A stretch of DNA of 64,000 nt from Aphis gossypii (lineage: Eukaryota > Arthropoda > Insecta > Hemiptera > Aphididae), in the NCBI RefSeq assembly GCF_020184175.1, contig NC_065531.1:57061213-57125212 (forward strand), read 5' to 3'. Below the pieces are notes generated by a model. The model was not told the origin of the DNA, searched no databases, and saw only the letters and a program-made list of their open reading frames with translations. The position numbers and the translations under genes are program-made. Position 1 is the first letter of the stretch. Each line of letters starts with the position of its first letter. This document shows positions 15,732-27,260 of this stretch, piece after piece.

Positions 15732-16914
15732 TACAAATTTATCCTTTATACAGAAGTACCTATATCTTATTATTTTAAATAGGTAGGTAACACATATCAA
15801 ATAATATTACGATATTGTGTTTGAATAAAGTTCATACTTCAAATGTATGCACTTGAGTACTTGACTGGAATTTAAAATTAAGAACCGTACGTATTATTTC
15901 AACAAAATATTGTGTAATTATTATTAATATCGCATATTATATTATTTTACTTACAGTATCACAATAACTTATATAATATAATATGTTACATCTCATATTA
16001 AAATTAAATACTGATAAGTTGGGGATTATTTCGGTGAATCCGATAAAACGTACCTACTTAATTGACAACCAAAATATTAACTATATGATTAAAAACAATA
16101 CAATATTATACATAAATCATATAAAAATGTATTATTTGTATGACTAATGATTCACTTGCCATATATATTAGTTATTAATTATAGTCGTTATATCAGCTAT
16201 ATCATTAAAACATTATTCATCACTAAAAACCTACCGTTATTTGATACCGTAATAAAGGTAATAATATGCGAGTCAAATTATATGAATAATGAATATAATA
16301 ATAGGTAATCAGGTGTAATGTCTATAATCTAAACTTATAATTATTTACCTGATATTATATACATTTTTCTTAATAAAATTCGATTTAAACGATCCGCGGT
16401 ATTCATTGTTTAGACATTTATATGTAAAAACGTTGTAATTATTTATTAAATTATGGGTATTTTATTATACTCGTATAAATATTAAGTATAATTATTATAG
16501 TTAATAATATTTAAAAATTTAAATTTGAAACAATATTTTATTTTCCAAGTACTTTGAAGAAATGTCGGTTTATATTATAATATTTTAATATAGATATAAA
16601 AAATTTTAATTGTTTTTATTGTTAACAATGCTTGCGCAATGGTTATAGTATTTTTTTTAACAAATAGAATTAAGTAAAAGCAATTTTAAAATGATTAGTT
16701 TCAAACTTAAAATTAGTCATAGTTTAATTTGTATTGAGAATAAAACTACACTGTTTTAGTTTTAAAAAAATGTCTGTCAATGTAATGTAAAGTAAATGTA
16801 ATTTATGCATAGTATTTATACAGGGCATTGCATTAGCTTCAAAAATTACTTAAAATTAAAATAATATCGATGTCAAACTAGATAACTTATTTCTATTAAG
16901 TACAATATATTATA
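15732..16914. other. AT-rich non-coding DNA
   Basis: Nothing recognisable beyond TA-rich low-complexity DNA. A TACAGGG word near 16820 resembles the ACACCCTGTA words at 22.7 and 45.6 kb in reverse complement, but no element body could be delimited. Confidence 0.55.
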
Positions 16915-17420
16915 ATATAGTCAGCGCGACAAAAGTGGCCGTTGTTAGTGGATTTATTTCATTCGAGTTTTCTTTACCAGAAGTCCCGACCAAAACCCTT
17001 AAATCAAATAAATCGTATACAGATAAAATAAGAAATATGATATAAACAATCGCCTTTCAATATACTCAGGAATCCATTATATGAGCGGGGAGAGAAAAAC
17101 TCTAACGTCTCTAACCATCTAGGTTATAATTTATATTGGTCATATATATCATATACCGATATACCTAATAAATAAATGGGCAAAATAATATAAGCACAAT
17201 ATAATTGATAAAGATTCGAGTCGTTGGTGAAAAAATCACAAATAACAATACTATACGTCCTTGTAAAATAATAATACTATAGGCGTGTTCTATTTACAAC
17301 CATTGCAGTTATTACGAACGAGGTGAGTACAAAAAGTTAATTTTGCGTGTAGGATTATGTTAGCTTTTTTGCGTGCTTCGTTGTGTTTCAAAAAACCCGA
17401 ATCGACCGAGATTGGTGATA
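16915..17420 (+). promoter_or_regulatory. GC-richer patch with a strong splice-donor word
   Basis: The patch has two parts: a block near 16920-17110 with AT-rich homeodomain-type words (GGATTTATTTC, AAATAAATCG), and a block near 17280-17420. The second contains GAACGAG|GTGAGTAC, a near-perfect plus-strand splice donor with the intron starting at 17323. A CATTGCAG acceptor-like word only 14 bases upstream would make an implausibly small exon, so if real the donor more likely closes a longer, untranslated first exon. No open frame supports coding. Low confidence. Confidence 0.18.
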
Positions 17421-20400
17421 CATAAATACATTGTACACTGTATAATTATTATAATAAAATCATAATCTTAAGGATTTATTTTAATTTTAAATCATAACAT
17501 ATATAATGTAAGTATTATAAAGTATACCTATTCGTAGTCTTACCATATCATATACAGATTTACTGTATAGACGTAAAGTTGGGTTCGTCATTACTCATTA
17601 ATCATTACTAATTATAAACATGTTTAATATATGTATTGCCGAACGATTAACGACCACCAGCGTCATCGTATATAATATAATCTGTCAAATTAATCTAATG
17701 AGAATGTGATCTTTATGTTTAAAACAAGGTCATAGTCCCCACTGTGTTACAACACATATGTATATTATAATATATAGGTATGATTATATACTCATATGAA
17801 TATATATTATAAGTTCGGCGGCCAAAGTGATGGCGATTAGTCATCGTTTTTAATCGATCGAACGATTGACGGTTATGATGTACCTATTGTTATTTTCCTT
17901 GTAATTCGTAGACGAAGGAACATGGATGAAAAAAAATCTTATAATTTAGGCCATCGAAGTATTGTAGGTGGTAGTTTGACCACCGTTAAAACATTAGGAA
18001 AATAAAAATACATAAAAAATATTTTCTATTAAATAAAATAAAAGTACAAAGATCCACTATATTAAAAAAAATCACAATAAGTAATGAATCTGAAGTAAGT
18101 ATTCTTCCTTCATAACACAGGTTCATTATACAAAATATTTGTACCTAACCTAATTTCTTTTAATTTGTTACTACCTATTTCTAATAATTTTTTTTAGTAA
18201 TTGTAACTTTACTATTCACACGTAATTATTAAAACGGTTAAAATACTGTTACACATTTGGAAAATATGTTACAAATGGTTAAGAATAATTAAAAGTAAAA
18301 TAATAATATATTGAAATATGGTAAGGTTAATGTGAGGAGTGGATGATTGCGTGAAGTTAAGAAATCATCTTAGTAAAAAATAAATTTCTAAATAACAGTA
18401 TTATGATAGAGGGCTGACTTCAAACCCATCAACAAGTATAATATTGACAGAAAATCATTAAAATGTTAATGAATAATTTTCCTTAAGCTTAGATTTTTTT
18501 TATTGAAGTTGGGTTAAATATAAAAATCAAAAACTATGTGAAACAGAAAGATGATATATGTCTTATAAATATTTCCTAAAAATATTTTTAAAATGTACTA
18601 TATTTGAATATATACATTACTAATAAATATTTTTATATTTCTGTGAATATTATACCTTAAAAATCTAAATATCATGTATTCGATATTTTACATAATATTA
18701 TCATAGTAACAACAGTAATTATAACTTGTCGTGTAATATTTTATATAGTATCCACTGCAGGTATTAAATTCGAAGTCGTTATATCAGTTATCATTTATTC
18801 ACAAACAATTAATAATAAAAAAATTAATACAAGACGTTTTGAGAAGAAAAAAAAATGTTAAATGAATATTTCACTTAAATCATACATGGTATTATTTTAC
18901 ATACCTCATACGTAGGTTGATTTAAATTCAAAAACTAAAAATTAACATACTAAAATAATAAATTAAATATCCTCAGTTAATACATTGTTCGTAAGACTTA
19001 AATTTTTTCAATTAAAATTAAAATACTATGTAAATATATTTTTTTCATGCAGATAAAATATCTAATTGTTAGTTACAATGTTCTTATAACATTCAAACAA
19101 ATATTCATAAAATGCAATTCATATAATCTTTATAAAATATTATATATATATATATATATATATGTATATGTATATATATAATATATATATTAGTATATTA
19201 CTGTTACAGTGTTATATAATTATTACATTCAATGAACACTTTTAACAATATCAAGAATTATTAGATTCGTGTTTATGCAGATAGTAAATTAACGCCAATT
19301 GAAAAAACGTATAATCATTGATTAGTGTATGTATTACTATGTATGATCAATAATAGGTATAATCTAATCTGTAAACATTGTATAATAGTATTATCATTGC
19401 AATGCATAAAAAATATATTGTGATATTCCAAAAAAGTTAAATAAATAGTAAATATATAATTTAAATAACCATTATGGTAAACAAACCAGCAAATAGTTAA
19501 TTGATTACTTGGAACAGTTTTAAAATTTAATTAAAAATTCTTCGTTTTGTAACCAACTAAGCATGAACAATTATAAATAAATACAAAAATTAACATATGC
19601 TTAAACATTATCTGTAAGGATTAACTAATGAATACAAATAATACCATAATAATATTCTCAAATTTATACTTATATAGATCGATTAATGTCACAGAATTAG
19701 TACTATGTTCAATGTTCATTAAATGTACAAAATATAGGTGGATTTTTTTTTTTAACTAGTGTTAATAACATACCTACTTTGTAATGATAGTTTACTTCCC
19801 ATAATTTTCTCCTTTGAAATGAGCCATTAATACTTTTTACATGTTTCATGCATTTGGTCCGCTTGTTGCTAAAAAACATAATAATAATAGCATAAATAAA
19901 ACGAAAAATTTTTTTTCAACCCTATGGGCCCAGTTTTAAGATAAAAAGCTCATTTACAAACATTTTCACCTTTTGGGTTTTTTTTAGAAAAATAACAGAT
20001 ATTCATGCCAAATAGTATTTTATAGGTACAATAAGCATTATAAATTATAATTTCAACTCTAAGATAAATATAATATTGTGACACTATAACAGGTGTTACA
20101 TTATTAAATGTCCAACTTCATTGTTTGTATATTGCTCTAAAAATATATTAATTTAATTTTAATTTTTAATTTTCATATTATGTCCATAAATTATTTTTTA
20201 TTAATGAAAACTTGAGATAACAGTTAACGTAATATTTTTAATCCTTCAATTTAATTATAAAAATCAACAAAAATAAAAAAATATATTTTTAATTATTTTT
20301 TAACAAAATATAATGTTTTTAAATAATAATTCAATACAAGTATGTAATTAAATTATATAATTATAATCCATAACGAGTGTTATCGTTCGAATAATATTAT

Positions 20401-20539
20401 ATACCTATATGTATATACAATATACATATATATATTATATTTTTTAAGGGCCTTAAAGCTCAATATTTGTTTTATTTTTTACAATAACATCAATAATAAT
20501 CATAATCATAAACAAGTGTATGTAATTTTATTGGTACGC
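17421..20539. other. AT-rich non-coding DNA
   Basis: Low-GC DNA. A small CpG patch near 17815-17900 contains AATCGATCGAACGATT, a short inverted repeat. No gene or transposon was recognised. Confidence 0.55.
19141..19190. repeat. (TA)n microsatellite, interrupted
   Basis: About 50 bases of TA repeats broken by two TATG variants. It has cruciform or slippage potential but is otherwise ordinary simple repeat DNA. Confidence 0.85.
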
Positions 20540-20900
20540 ATCAAATATTTTCGATTATTATGCACCAAATGAATAAAACATAAATAGAACGATTAATATT
20601 TAAGGCTCTTTGGCATGAGCGCAATAAATAAAATAAATTTTCTAAACGATACGGACGACTAGTTTTGTACCAAATTTTCATTTCGGAAACACTATAAAAT
20701 TTATGGCGAATAAAACAAAGAAATTTATTATTTACACAGCAGAATGCATGCGTGTGTATTTTTGTGTATGTGACAAAGAAAACGGCCGATGAAAAATTAC
20801 GCACCGGAAAATAATTTCCACACCACTGCTTTGAAAAATACATTATGCTGATCGTAAATTAACGATTTCCAGTCATACTCGTTTTGCTTCTGAAAATCGA
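20540..20900. promoter_or_regulatory. Candidate conserved regulatory block
   Basis: A block of higher sequence complexity holding clustered Hox/Caudal-like words (CAATAAATAAAATAAAT, ATTTATGGCGAATAAA, TTTATTATTTAC) plus CpG-bearing spacers. A 100-residue frame on the minus strand spans it, but the peptide is cysteine/phenylalanine/tyrosine-rich, has no recognisable domain and no splice context, so I do not call it a gene. Enhancer-type function is inference from motif clustering. Confidence 0.2.
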
Positions 20901-22590
20901 TATGAAAAACAAGGAAATATAAACATTTTCAATAATATTATAGTATTATATACTTTCGGAAAAAAAAACATATTTTGACACATACATAAAAAAACACACC
21001 AATTTCTCATTCGTGCAATATTATTTTAAGATAATATTTTTATAGCAAATATTCTTCTTTTTAATGAATAAATCCACCATAATTTAGAATTACACTAAAT
21101 GCGTTGATAATAATTATGACTTGTTTTTTAACTGTTGGTTTATTTAACATCCACTCTCTCATTGCCAACATTCTTACAATATTTTCATTTATGTGCGAAA
21201 TTAAACTTACCAGTTACTTTGTTTGTTTTCTTTTGTTAAAATAATATTATACGTAGCTTATTATTTTTTCACTGTGAATAAACAACTTAAAATTGTACAC
21301 ATTTAGCCTGTGTCCGTCTATACATCACAACAATTGGTAGTTATATAAATTAAATAAGATACCTACTATTGTTTATTTAGTAATATAAAATAATAAGATT
21401 TAATTATCAAAGTTCCTGAAAAAATTATTGAAATTGCTTAATTTTTAGTTCATTCCCAAATGTCTATATTATATAGACTGTCTCCATTTAATATCTATAC
21501 CTGTTGAAAAAAAACGTGTCCTAATAATATTCTAAGATAAACTGAATATAACTAGCTCAGACTTCGGAGTAGTAACGTGAATCATTTACAAATAGATATC
21601 GATTTTGTATTTAAGGCATAGATTATATTTAATAACTATTAATGTAATAATATATTACTTACTACTATATAATAGTATAATACATTTGATTAGATTTATT
21701 ATTATATCATAATTATTAATTCATAATACCGTATAATTCATTATAACTCTCTTTATCAAAGCTGCAGAAAGATTATTAAATATTATGTTTGAACAAAGAT
21801 GATTACTTATAAGTCGCTATAATTAAAGCTTTAATATTGATTATATAATTTGATATAATATTTAATTTATTTCCATAGTATCAATAGCACTGTATACTAA
21901 CTATATAATCACGTGCTTTTGATTTTAGCATTATGTCAATTCAAACCGATTTCAATTTTAAAATAATTATTAACTACAGAAGTAGATAGTTTGTGTTAAG
22001 TTCTTATCTATATATTTTTTTTTGTCTATCTGTTTTTGAATACTTTATGCATATAGTAGTATTTGTATTAAGTACATTTTTATTAAAATAATCATAACAT
22101 ATTTTGATCAATAAAAGCTGTTTATTAAATACAAACTCTTATTTAATTTACCAGAATTAGATACAGCTAATAACAAACTCAATTAAATACTTATTAATAT
22201 AATTGCGATTAAAAAGCTTATTTTATTAATTAAACTATACTTTTAGATTGAAGTGTTTTATTTAAAAAATAGGTATAACTATTTGGTTACAAAAAATATA
22301 GTGTGAACAATAACCATTATTATCTAAGAGACATTCCAAACCTATAGTAAGTTATTGTATTAGTTATAAATTAAATTATTATAAAACTCGACTTTTTAAT
22401 AGGTCTTAAATAAAATTCCCGCGTCGAACAATATACAAGTTAAAATACCAATGTATACATAATCTAACCAATGACCACCCTCGAAGTTTCAGGTCTAGGT
22501 ATTTATTTTTAATCATAAAACGTATATTTGAAAGCACAAAACAAACCTATTACGTCATTGTAAGACCAATACATTTTTTATTGCTCTATT
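20901..22590. other. AT-rich non-coding DNA
   Basis: No recognisable feature. A minus-strand CTG|GTAAGTTT donor-like word near 21207-21217 lacks a partner. Confidence 0.55.
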
Positions 22591-22594
22591 TAAT

Positions 22595-22660
22595 AAAATA
22601 TAAAACACGCAATATTGTTAAACCAAAAATATTCCACGCTCAGCTCAGAATCTAAAATGT
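22595..22660 (+). repeat. Dispersed repeat family, copy 1
   Basis: This aligns by eye with copies near 27.2, 58.3 and 60.0 kb. The shared order is an ACAC-containing start, an ATTGT-AAA-CAA block, a TATTC block, then GCTCAGAATCTAAAAT. An ACACCCTGTA word lies about 75 bases downstream and may be a terminal sequence. The family looks like a short non-autonomous element or a fragment of a larger one. No protein is encoded. Confidence 0.4.
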
Positions 22661-22764
22661 CAATAACAAATAACAGCACGATCTGGATTGTAATCACGTG
22701 GACGTTTGTGTATATCAAAACATTTTGTTACACCCTGTATAACATCATATTACAATTATATACC

Positions 22765-23130
22765 TATACCTATTTGCACGCGTGTAATATGTTTTCTCGG
22801 CGAAAACGAAATCGAGGACAACTCAATTCGCCGCACTCCGTGGAGGTCGTATCGTTCACACCAAGACCACAATATATTTTTACACTTCATTATTCTATTG
22901 ATAGGTACGTTATATCAGAAAAATAATAATAATAAATATTAGAAATGAGTTGGTCCCTTGCTGGCGAACGCACGCGCGGTCACGTAATACTGTAATAGGG
23001 CTTGGTTGCAGTAAAACTTTCTGCTGTTATTTATTTTTTCAACTATGATTTGGTTTTACTTTCAGACGCGCAATGCGAGAACATAGCAACGTTTTCGCAG
23101 ATTAAACCTCACACCGTGCTTGAATAATAT
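22765..23130. promoter_or_regulatory. CpG-rich island with possible exon
   Basis: Dense CpG words (CTCGGCGAAAACGAAATCG, GCACGCGCGG) make this a local island. On the plus strand the 103-residue frame over 22615-22926 becomes arginine/serine-rich here (FSRRKRNRGQLNSPHS), but the minus strand is also open, so this is not proof of coding. A good acceptor (TTTGGTTTTACTTTCAG) ends at 23065. It is followed by an open stretch to a stop at 23125-23127 reading AQCENIATFSQIKPHTVLE. This could be a terminal exon or chance. I do not recognise the peptide. Confidence 0.2.
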
Positions 23131-25015
23131 TATATTGCCTACCAATAACCAATGTACGATAGCATTTTTTTTTTCGAATTTCGTTATATGCGTCGAGGAC
23201 GTGTCGCGTAAATACTATAGATACCTAAATAAATAATATACAAAAACCATTTATTATACACAAAATATAAATTATCGTTTTCTAAAGTTTATTTTCTACT
23301 TCTAATGTAACGGACGTCAGTACGTCACGACTAATCTACACTAATATAATATCACAGATAGACTATAACAAAATTTTGAATCATAATTTTCAGTATAGTG
23401 AATCTATAATTATTCAATAGTAGGTATATTAGATGTTTATAAGTATTTTGTTTCCGTTATCAAATTTTAAAAAATTGACAATACTTTCTGATAATTATAA
23501 ATTAAGAAATGTCTTTTTATTTCAATATGAAATGATGTAAAATAATACCGACTTCAATATTATATTATATTATATACTATTACTCAAGAACTGCAATATT
23601 CTCAATTCAAGTTCCTAAAAATATGTCATTGTTGACAAACCACATAATTGTTTTATGTAAACAACTAATATTTTTTACTGATAATATCTGAGATAAAGTG
23701 AAATCAACATAATAATATGTTTGTTAATATATAAAAGCTTGTTTAGATAATCACATATCAACTACTTACAATGAGTGCTAATACCAATACAAAATATAGA
23801 TTATTTAAATTATTATAATATTTTACGATACCATATTTTAATAAAGGCAATAAAAACATTATATATGAATACATTTTTAAAATTGTATTTATTGCTTTAT
23901 AGTTTATGTTTTATGAGCAGAAAAAATACAAACTGCATGACCGTCATGAATAATTAATAGAATGAATTAGTTTTAATTCGATTAAATATTATAGTATTAT
24001 TAACTCTGATGGTAATGTGTTACAAACCATATTTTTATATTAAGTATAGATGCCTAAGTACGGGCTACCATTTTTAAATCAATTTTTTATTACTGATAGG
24101 ATATAAAAAAGAAATATATTTTCATTTTTTTTTTATGTATAGTTTTTTGTACAATATGTACAAAGTATAAGTATATAAGTATTATGTTATTTAAAAACAG
24201 ACTTTTTTTTATTATTATTAATAGAGAATAAAAACAAACAAAATAAGCTGAAATTTGACTTTTTCAACATCATTAATTAATTTGGAAAATAAATATAAAT
24301 AAATATATCCCAATCACTTTTTATTCATTGTGTAAATGCTTTATTTTTTAGTTAGAATTTACATTAGCTACTGTTTAGCTCAAGAACTTATTATACGCTT
24401 AGTATATAAACACTTAAATTTAGCTTTTCATGATTCGTAAATACCATGTTTGAATACAGATTGTAAACAAAAATTTAATTAAAAAAAAAAAATTAAAATA
24501 CCATTTTATTTTCATTAACCTAAAAGAATGAAATATATAATCAAAATATTTTAAAACAAATAATTCGGTTAATTATTTATTAGTAAAAAATGTGTTTAGT
24601 AAATTTATAACCAAACTTTGAAATGTGCGTACGATTGTTTAGTACAGTCATAAAACCAACGTTTTCCAACCTGTTAATATGACAACTCACTATTAATAAA
24701 CCTCCCTTTTTCTTATCCATAAAAGAAATGTATCATTTTATTGTTATACTTAAATAGTTATAGCAAATACTATACTATTGGGCATATAATAATTTGTATA
24801 CTTTAATATTTTAATATAATAATATGCTTGGAAATCGCATATACGCCAGACACGGGCTTATCCACTTTCCAGAGATCTCTTAAAACCTTTATACTAGAAT
24901 TTAAAATTCTTGAATTTGGCGGGACGACACTCACCAAACACCAGTCAAAACTATTGTACTATTTTAATAATACAATTACAATAATGAGTGCTAAATACGA
25001 ATAGGTACAAAAACA
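23131..25015. other. AT-rich non-coding DNA
   Basis: Low-GC sequence with no supported gene. A block near 24650-24715 containing GTTTTCCAACCTGTTAATATGAC faintly resembles ends of hAT-type elements, but no terminal inverted repeat partner or target duplication was found. Confidence 0.5.
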
Positions 25016-25345
25016 ATATATATAACACCTAAATACGAGCGCGCGTGCAGTGCTTTCTGCGCGATACACTCGAATTTGATATTATTTATAAATTTCAGAC
25101 TGCAACAGTATGCACTTAACTACACGAGCGTTGGGCCGTCTTCGGATATTGTTATAATAATATTACTGTACACTGACAGCACGTGCGCCCGGTCGGCTGC
25201 GTTCCGCTTCAGTGCGCAACGACGTTGCACGAGGTGCGATCGCGGACCCGGTGGCGATCGGCCAAGGTCTTGGCGCGAAAGCGCGTGGCTGATTTTAAAA
25301 CGCTCCGACCGGACGCCACTGCCTCAGTGCCTCGTGCACCTAATA
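25016..25345. promoter_or_regulatory. Strong CpG island, candidate promoter
   Basis: One of the GC-richest patches, with many CpGs and palindromic elements: GGCGCGAAAGCGCG, GTGCGCAACGACGTTGCAC and a repeated GCGATCG. Two TTCAGTG/CTCAGTG words near 25208-25216 and 25322-25331 resemble the arthropod initiator (TCAGT). A 91-residue plus-strand frame crosses it, but its arginine-rich composition simply reflects CGN codons in a CpG island and it has no good start context. A promoter or 5' untranslated exon is the favoured reading. Strand is undetermined. Confidence 0.35.
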
Positions 25346-25366
25346 TTATAATAACAATATGAACCT

Positions 25367-25386
25367 ATATATATATATATATATAT
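25367..25386. repeat. (TA)n microsatellite
   Basis: About ten TA units immediately right of the CpG island. A second short run lies near 25446-25460. Confidence 0.8.
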
Positions 25387-25460
25387 TTATATATTATGAA
25401 CGCGTATTATTAGATGGTTAATAATTATTTTTATTGTTTCGTCTATATATATATATATAA

Positions 25461-27186
25461 AACTTCTTCGTGTGAACTTTTTCATCCGTTCGGATAGACA
25501 TTCTTTGAGTAACCAATTCCATTTACGTTTTGAAAATAATTTGGATGCCCCTAAATTGGATTGTGTATTAAGCACGGAAAGTATACATCATCTTTTACAA
25601 ATTTATTAATTTTGTTATATATATATTACCTATTGTATGGATATATAAGAAAAGCCCCTTTATTCACGATGAGGAAATTGTGCTAGTAGGCAATTATTAA
25701 GTTGTGTTCAGATTACTTTTAATTATGCCTACCATTTTTTGAGCTAATAATGTATTTTTCTCGTCAAAAAATATTAAACACGCGCTTAATTAAGCAGCTA
25801 TCTTATTATGCTCACTAATTTTTAATTAACAAATTATTATACTTCTGTTAAAATCCGCTCAGTACGAAGAGAATAATTCAGAGACACGAATTTTTTTTTA
25901 TAAATATTATATTTAATTATTGTTGATTACATTATATATTAGTAAATTGTAAAAAAAATTTTAATCAAAAAAATAATATAGGGTAGGTATCTTACTAAAT
26001 ATTTTTATAAATTAAGAAATAAACGATCAATAAATAATTTTGATTTTATTAAAAACACCTTAATGAAAATTATTGATCTGTGTGTTTCATAGATACTTTG
26101 ATAGCTTTAAATTATACTTATATTACTAATTTATTGTGTTTTTGTATTCCACACATAATATATTTTTTAATCACGATTAATTCGTATCAATATTCTATAA
26201 GTAGCTCAACAATGATGACAGGCCATAAAGAATTTATATCAATAACTTCAATCGATGAGTTCAAGTAATTTGTATAATAGAACTTTAAAAAAGTAATTAA
26301 TTATAAACGATATGCAATGGATCCTTCACGATAAGATTATACATACGATTTTAGAGTCTACAAAGAACCTTATTATAGTACTGAGTAAGTATTGACTATT
26401 AAGCACCCTAAAACGAATACCTACTACTTACTACTTGGAAGACACGGTAGGTATACTTATTTTTAAGTGTATTTTAATCCATCATAGTTACCCAAAACAA
26501 CTTAAATGAATTAAAAAACTCACAACGATAAATAAATACTATAATTTATAGACATTTGGGTGGAATTTGTATTTTTAATAGCAAAGCAAGTAGGTGTGAA
26601 CGTCTACACGGGGTAAACATTCAATAATATATTTTGTTATATAGATATTAAATCAAATGAACTGGTATTACGTTATTATTTTTCATTTAATAGCAGAAAA
26701 TCATTTTGGCAACAGCAGTAAATGTTTAAAAAAAGAAAAAGAAAAAATATATAGTTTGACAACCCAAGAGTCAATGCCCTACATTGAACTATGAAGTCAA
26801 TTTAGTTATCTAATAAATATAAAATTTACCTATGATGAATTTCAAAATTTCCAAATTATTATGAAGACAATTTATATAAGATCTTATATTAAATTTTCAG
26901 GTATCTACTCAAAACAAATTATTTTTATGAACACTAAAATAAAAATAAAATTGTTGAAAACTTCATTGTATGTAAATATTTTGAAAGTTATTTTATATAA
27001 TAAAATACATTTATAAATACTTGGTGAAAACTTTAAGTCTTTATAGTTTTATTTTTAATTTATTATACTAAAAACTATTTTTTAGCTGTTTTAAAAAATA
27101 GGTACTGCAAATTTTTTTAGGCTGATAAATAAAACTTCAAACTTCAAAAATTATTTTTACTACTCATAAAGACAAAATAATAAAAT
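25461..27186. other. AT-rich non-coding DNA
   Basis: No supported gene. Contains a purine-rich A/G run near 26728-26748. Confidence 0.55.
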
Positions 27187-27260
27187 TAAAAAAAAAAGTA
27201 AAAACATACACAAATCATCAAAAACGATTAAATTTATCATTCAGCTCAGAACCTAAAATC
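27187..27260 (+). repeat. Dispersed repeat family, copy 2
   Basis: An A-rich lead, then ACATACACAAATCATC, an AAACGATTAAA block and CAGCTCAGAACCTAAAATC, colinear with the copies at 22.6, 58.3 and 60.0 kb. The divergence implies an old element. Ends are not defined. Confidence 0.4.

Noticed and set aside
22943..22965. GTTGGTCCCTTG, similar to the miR-133 5' region
   Set aside because: The remaining bases do not match and no hairpin partner is present.
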